DNA of 64,000 nt, from NCBI GenBank assembly GCA_026874595.1, contig CM049313.1:55100159-55164158 (forward strand). Direction: 5' to 3'. The translations under genes were made by a program, and so were the position numbers. Every line of letters begins with the position of its first letter. Within the stretch, counting starts at the first letter, position 1. This document shows positions 36,133-64,000 of this stretch, piece after piece. This DNA comes from Sipunculus nudus. Lineage: Eukaryota; Annelida; Sipuncula; Golfingiida; Sipunculidae. Below the pieces are notes generated by a model. That model saw nothing but the letters and a program-made list of their open reading frames with translations. It was not told where the DNA came from and did not search any database.

Positions 36133-36586
36133 ATTTTGTATTATACCTACATTAGGGTGCAGCTTTATTTTTTCAGGATGTTTGACTTAACTCATAAAAT
36201 TAAACATATGAATTTTACAGGGCTCAAATATATTTTCCTTAAAAAAAATACATCATATAGGCGAACCTTTTTAATTATGCGGGACCGTGAAATTGGCATG
36301 CATGAAAATATCCAGCTCATCTAACATAATATTTCGAACCACTAGTCTGTAAAGATGTTGAAATTGTTGAAACCATAGGGCATTAAATTAGCAAAAACTA
36401 TAACTCTCAGTGAAATATGGTGCTCTGCTGAAAATTATTTCATATATTTATTTTTTTTTATTTCCATGCGAGACACTATAACATTGATATTAAGATCAGT
36501 TATTTTCCAGATGTTGTACCTGTATAATGGGCCGTTTTTCGTAAAATGACCTTCATGTGTACACGCACACACATATATATTTGAAG

Positions 36587-37230
36587 GAAAGAAATTTTAA
36601 TTTATTTACATAAAAAATTTAAAATAGGCTTATAATATATCATGTTTTTATATCTTACCTGTAGAGAGAGACGATGAGCGCGGTAGAAGTTGAACATAGA
36701 AAGAATGATGAAATAAATGTTCCACATAAATCTACAACCACAGATACAATTTCTATTTATGTATAAGTTTATTTATTTCTGCAGTTAACCAGTGCGTTGA
36801 ACGAACAGCAAATGTGGTTCCTTGCTGATGTCCCGACGGTCTTATAATCCGGCCCTATTCACGTGAACTGAGAGACCTTTCAAAGGCGGAGTCTCTGCCC
36901 GGAGAGTATGAATCCTTCCCACATTGCATTGCGACAAATGGCTACATTGGATACACAGCGTTGCGTGGGTTGTACAAGAAAGAACCTGTAAAATAAGACT
37001 TTTTGTCAGTTAGAATGTAAAATCATGCATGCAAAAGGTTAGTAAATATAGTGTTTATAAGCCTGATGCAATTTCTTCGAGTGATCAGACCTGTCATCTC
37101 CTCCGAGGGCCCTCGACCTATCGTTGCAAATACGTTGCGGAGTGTCTACATTGAATTTGCATTGGGCCCATGGACCGTGATGTCCGTCCAGCAGAAGTAT
37201 CATAGGACATAGAGGTCCATGTATGGACTA
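36587..37230 (-). repeat. right terminal inverted repeat, intact
   Basis: The uninterrupted partner of the left arm, which preserves the empty insertion site GACACTCCGCAACGTATTTG (in reverse). It ends in GTATGGACTA, directly before the 9-bp target duplication. Confidence 0.85.
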
Positions 37231-37429
37231 GGACTAGGGTACAGTATAACCAGAAGCCTTAATTGTGGGTTCAGTTACTGTTTTAGCCCCCTGAAGTTCA
37301 GCCCCGTATATGCACCTATACCCTCATTTGTACTGTAACCGAACTTTATAAGTCGTAAATATAAATTATGTGGTTACCTCCTGTGTCCAACTGCTGGTTG
37401 GGGTTCCCTTGGTATTTATCAAGCTTTTG

Positions 37430-38250
37430 CACACGGCATACGGCCGGGGACCTAAAGCCTGGATGTCGGAAGTCAGATGTGGTATGCCACGTCGCCTGCT
37501 GGGTCGGATGGCAAGCCGGACGTCGAGCTCGGATGTCATAACTGTACACCAATAAATAGAAGAATTATATATGTGTGTTACCGGTGTAATTAATGCATGA
37601 ACGTATATGAACTTACAAATATTGTATTTTTAAGTAGAGCTACTTTCAGCTCTATATTAAAAAAAAGTAATTAATATTGCGACATTCACATAATCTAGTA
37701 TCTGTGATATTTCAAAGGCCTCGAGGATAGTCAAATGATTTTATTGTTTTCATAATTAAAATTAATTAAATTTGCGTTTCTTGATAATCGGCTACTTAGA
37801 CATATAAAACAAATATAATTTCAGCATTAAAGCTACATATCATGGAGAAATTATAAGGGGGGCTTATTTTGCACAATCCAATTGTATTGTATGCCATATA
37901 TGTAAGCTGTAATAAAAATTAACAATTATTGAAATATATATATATCTCAAATATGAGTCATATTCCTAGGTGTCATGGACAGACATGATCGAACAATAAC
38001 AATATATAATTATTTACGGTTCAAAATATGTTTATTTAATTTATTGTATATTCTAAATTTAATTCACATTCATGCAAAAGAGCATACAAAGGAAATACAT
38101 ATTCATCCAATCAGTTTTGATTCTGCTCTTTGCTTGTATACAGTGTGCATCAGAGTCTGACGTCCAGCATTTGGCACCAGGCTTAATTGGCATCGGACTT
38201 GCCATTCAACATCCAACATACGACATTCAGGTTTAGGTCGTACCTAGGTT
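37430..38250. mobile_element. possible diverged element with inverted GACCTAAAnCCTGnATGTCG ends
   Basis: GACCTAAAGCCTGGATGTCGG at about 37449, followed by GGATG-rich sequence, is loosely mirrored at 38160-38245, where the complement reads GACCTAAACCTGAATGTCG. The arms are diverged and no target duplication is visible. Confidence 0.3.
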
Positions 38251-38767
38251 ACCGCAAACAATAAATGAAACTACGTGTCATTTTCCCAAATAAATTGAAA
38301 AATAATTAATTCTGGGTACTATAAGATAAAAATATTTTCACATTTTTATTTTCAATACACCTATTTAGAAATTCTATATTAATAATTAATCAATGCGATG
38401 TATTCTAGATTTAGCAGTAATTTTTGTTGTTGCTATTAAAGTAAAAAAAGAATGTAAAGGTATTGTTAAGGGACAAAATGGCAAAGTGACAAGATACAGA
38501 ATAGCTATTTAAATATTAAATGTTTACGCAAATATGTGTTTAATTAATCTGTCTGTGTTTACTGCAGAGCCTGAAAACTGTAGGGTTTTCAGGCTGGAAT
38601 ATTTAAAAGCACCGTGACAAATATATTCCGTTACACCTGGTACCATACATACTGTCATCGACTTCCGAATACGATTTAGAAAGTAGGCGTGCCGAATTCA
38701 CCTAAAACAACAGCATTTATTTAGAATGTTTTAAATATATCGGTGGACTGTTGAGTTCTTAAATATC

Positions 38768-60376
<21,609 letters not shown>

Positions 60377-61189
60377 GTGATGTAACACCCAGTCAAATCA
60401 ATTCACTCATAATAGTCTACATCCCTACTTTCCCCGTCCATTTATGGTAACGGGTGTGAAAATATAAAAATGTTACTTGTTACTTAGTTATAAAGAGTGG
60501 CACTAGGCTGGAATCTTTTTAAAGTGCTTTCTCCACACATTATTATTTGTCAACTTGTGGTTGACTATAATCAAGAAATATCTTGATTGGTGCCTGATCA
60601 CATGTTTGCAGATAACTCTTTGCAAGTCTGCTCTAAATGGATTCAATGTGTCTTTCCATAAAACAAATTACTGGCAAGTATTATTCACTGATTTAGGTCT
60701 CAGTAATAGGTTTTTGAATGTTTATAAAGTTGACCGAAATATGTTTAAGCCTATATTTGTAAAACTAGGGAATCAAGGACCTGTGATCTGACCATTCTTA
60801 GCATGGCACCTGGTAGATCATGTGACTCCACAAAGGTAAATTCCTACTGGAGCTGTCCCGTTATGTGGATCTGTGTTAAAATTGAATTGGGTCTACCCTG
60901 GCCCCTGTCCAACCTCTGCACATGTCATCTACAACAGTAGATTTTGCATAATCCTGTAACCAGACAAAAATATTGCCCTGTTATGTAGTGAAAAATTAGA
61001 ATGAAATTCTGCTGATGTATATATACTTAGTAAAGTTAGCATTAAAAAATGTAGGCTGATGCCTCAAACAACAACAAAATATCAAAAAGCAAAACAAACA
61101 TAGATTCATGTGAAAACATAACCTCCTTGATGCAGGAATTTATAAAGAAAGGACTCGCTGTACTCAGAATACTCAGAATCTTTAAGAGA
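60377..61189. other. start of the VPS33B intron that runs out of the window
   Basis: Contains a possible short open frame at 60555-60791 with no family match. I searched by eye for the final VPS33B exon and did not see it. Confidence 0.5.
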
Positions 61190-64000
61190 AACATTGTTTG
61201 TCAAAAATAATATACACTCTATACACAGTGGTTATACACAGCAGTCATTCCAGTCTAATATAATATACACTCCGACTCAGTGGTTATATACTTTTATTAT
61301 TCCAGTCAAATACAAAATACACTCCATACTCAGTGGATATACACTACAGTCATTCCAGTCAGATACAAAATACACTCCATACTCAGTGGATATACACTAC
61401 AGTCATTCCAGTCAGATACAAAATACACTCCATACTCAGTGGATACACACTACAGTCATTCCAGTCAGATACAAAATACACTCCATACTCAGTGGATACA
61501 CACTACAGTCATTCCAGTCAGATACAAAATACACTCCATGCTCAGTGGATACACACTGCAGTCATTCCAGTAAGATACAAAATACACTTCATACTCAGTG
61601 GATACACACTACAGTCATTCCAGTCAGATACAAAATACACTCCATACTCAGTGGATACACACTACAGTCATTCCAGTCATATACAAAATACACTCCATAC
61701 TCAGTGGATATACACTACAGTCATTCCAGTCATATACAAAATACACTCCATACTCAGTGGATACACACTACAGTCATTCCAGTCAGATACAAAATACACT
61801 CCATACTCAGTGGATACACACTACAGTCATTCCAGTCAGATACAAAATACACTCCATACTCAGTGGATACACACTTCAGTCATTCCAGTCAGATACAAAA
61901 TACACTCCATGCTCAGTGGATACACACTGCAGTCATTCCAGTAAGATACAAAATACACTCCATACTCAGTGGATACACACTACAGTCATTCCAGTCAGAT
62001 ACAAAATACACTCCATGCTCAGTGGATACACACTACAGTCATTCCAGTCAGATACAAAATACACTCCATGCTCAGTGGATACACACTGCAGTCATTCCAG
62101 TCAGATACAAAATACACTCCATACTCAGTGGATACACACTACAGTCATTCCAGTCATATACAAAATACACTCCATACTCAGTGGATACACACTGCAGTCA
62201 TTCCAGTCATATACAAAATACACTCCATACTCAGTGGATACACACTACAGTCATTCCAGTCAGATACAAAATACACTCCATGCTCAGTGGATACACACTG
62301 CAGTCATTTCAGTCAGATACAAAATACACTTCATAATCAGTGGATACACACTACAGTCATTCAAGTCAGATACAAAATACACTACATACTCAGTGGATAC
62401 ACACTACAGTCATTCCAGTCAGATACAAAATACACTCCATACTCAGTGGATACACACTACAGTCATTCCAGTCAGATACAAAATACACTCCATGCTCAGT
62501 GGATACACACTACAGTTATTCAAGTCAGATACAAAATACACACCATGCTCAGTGGATACACACTGCAGTCATTCCAGTAAGATACAAAATACACTTCATA
62601 CTCAGTGGATACACACTACAGTCATTCCAGTCAGATACAAAATACACTCCATGCTCAGTGGATACACACTACAGTCATTCCAGTCAGATACAAAATACAC
62701 TCCATGCTCAGTGGATACACACTACAGTCATTCCAGTCAGATACAAAATACACTCCATGCTCAGTGGATACACACTGCAGTCATTCCAGTCAGATACACA
62801 TTACAGTCATACTCAGTGGATACACACTACAGTCATTCCAGTCAGATACAAAATACACTCCATGCTCAGTGGATACACACTACAGTCATTCCAGTCAGAT
62901 ACAAAATACACTCCATACTCAGTGGATACACACTGCAGTCATTCCAGTCAGATACCAAATACACTCCATGCTCAGTGGATACACACTACAGTCATTCCAG
63001 TCAGATACCAAATACACTCCATGCTCAGTGGATACACACTACAGTCATTCCAGTCAGATACAAAATACACTCCATGCTCAGTGGATACACACTACAGTCA
63101 TTCGAGTCAGATACAAAATACACTCCATACTCAGTGGATACACACTACAGTCATTCGAGTCAGATACAAAATACACTCCATGCTCAGTGGATACACACTG
63201 CAGTCATTCCAGTAAGATACAAAATACACTTCATATTCAGTGGATACACACTACAGTCATTCCAGTCAGATACAAAATACACTCCATGCTCAGTGGATAC
63301 ACACTACAGTCATTCCAGTCAGATACAAAATACACTCCATGCTCAGTTGATACACACTACAGTCATTCCAGTCAGATACAAAATACACTCCATGCTCAGT
63401 TGATACACACTACAGTCATTCAAGTCAGATACAAAATACACTCCATACTCAGTGGATACACACTACAGTCATTCAAGTCAGATACAAAATACACTCCATG
63501 CTCAGTAGATACACACTGCAGTCATTCCAGTAAGATACAAAATACACTCCATACTCAGTGGATACACATTACAGTCATTCCTGTCAGATACAAAAATACA
63601 CTCCATACTCAGTGGATATACATTACAGTCATTCCAGTCAGATACAAAATACACTCCATGCTCAGTGGATACACACTGCAGTCATTCCAGTAAGATACAA
63701 AATACACTTCATACTCAGTGGATACACACTACAGTCATTCCAGTCAGATACAAAATACACTCCATACTCAGTGGATACACACTGCAGTCATTCCAGTCAG
63801 ATACAAAATACACTCCATACTCAGTGGATACACACTGCAGTCATTCCAGTCAGATACAAAATACACTCCATACTCAGTGGATACACACTACAGTCATTCC
63901 AGTCAGATACAAAATACACTCCATACTCAGTGGATACACACTACAGTCATTCCAGTCATATACAAAATACACTCCATACTCAGTGGATACACACTACAGT
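61190..64000 (+). repeat. minisatellite, 53-bp unit, more than 50 copies, open at window end
   Basis: The consensus unit starts ATACACACTACAGTCATTCC and runs through AGTCAGATACAAAATACACT to CCATACTCAGTGG, 53 bases. The first three or so units (61205-61320) are diverged; later ones are nearly identical. Variant positions include CATACTC/CATGCTC, CACTACAG/CACTGCAG, AGTCAGAT/AGTAAGAT/AGTCATAT and CTCCAT/CTTCAT. Because 53 is not a multiple of three and the unit has no stop in any forward frame, long open frames cycle through all three frames. They are artefacts. The array lies inside the last visible VPS33B intron. Confidence 0.97.

Larger units (their letters stand above)
33444..37239. mobile_element. 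Mutator-like element with ~645-bp terminal inverted repeats
   Basis: The element is 33453-37230, flanked by 9-base direct repeats GGACTAGGG (33444-33452 and 37231-37239). The right terminal repeat is about 36587-37230. The left is about 33453-34950 but is split by the 839-bp insertion at 33550-34388. With that removed, the arms pair over nearly their full length, with a few visible mismatches and small indels. A 9-bp target duplication with very long inverted repeats is typical of Mutator-like (MULE) DNA transposons. The interior (about 34955-36580) has an (AT)n tract and a nested GC-rich MITE and shows no transposase, so the element is non-autonomous. Confidence 0.82.

Noticed and set aside
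61194-63693. Several long overlapping open frames (up to 601 codons) that look like a repetitive protein
   Set aside because: They are the three forward frames of a 53-bp minisatellite without stop codons. The peptide repeats only every three units, all frames are equally open, and there is no splice or family support.
61190-64000. CRISPR-like regular repeats
   Set aside because: Units are contiguous with no unique spacers, the unit is 53 bp, and the setting is a eukaryotic intron.

Overview
The window is animal nuclear DNA: AT-rich, with intron-split genes, GT-AG splice sites, and many DNA-transposon and SINE-like repeats plus (AT)n and poly-C tracts. The repeat families, especially the AGCTCAGCTGA-ended elements with TCCG repeats and the elements with central tandem arrays, suggest a lophotrochozoan, probably a bivalve mollusc. 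That placement is inference. No prokaryotic gene, rRNA gene or CRISPR array was found.

Two genes can be assembled from exons whose reading phases join exactly. FAM221B (minus strand, 32874 down to 18307) has seven coding exons giving a 316-residue Cys/His-rich protein of unknown function. VPS33B (plus strand, from 38768) has seventeen coding exons in view, giving 557 residues of the Sec1/Munc18 protein that acts with VIPAS39 in endosomal and lysosome-related-organelle trafficking. Its last coding part, about 60 residues by comparison with the human protein, lies beyond the right edge. The two genes are head to head, their start codons about 5.9 kb apart. A short open frame at bases 2-148 may be the last coding exon of a third gene.

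Layout: 1-18300 has no gene I can support beyond that edge fragment. It holds two large AGCTCAGCTGA-ended elements, two tRNA-derived SINEs, a MITE candidate and a recent A-B-A-C-B segmental duplication (14701-17709). FAM221B follows at 18307-32874. Its first intron carries a 990-bp hAT-like element and a 1.7-kb element with five units of about 280 bp, which ends 12 bases from the splice acceptor of exon 2. The intergenic region 32.9-38.7 kb is dominated by a 3.8-kb element with about 645-bp terminal inverted repeats and a 9-bp target duplication (Mutator-like). One of its arms was later broken by an 839-bp insertion with its own 10-bp duplication. From 38768 to the end is VPS33B, whose introns hold a third AGCTCAGCTGA-ended element, two MITEs, SINE pieces and a second copy of the tandem-array element. 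A minisatellite with a 53-bp unit fills the last intron from about 61190 past the window end.

Most long open frames here are artefacts of repeats. The strongest observations are the nested Mutator-like element with its own empty-site control, the transposon that abuts a FAM221B splice acceptor, and the intronic 53-bp minisatellite with no stop codon in any forward frame.
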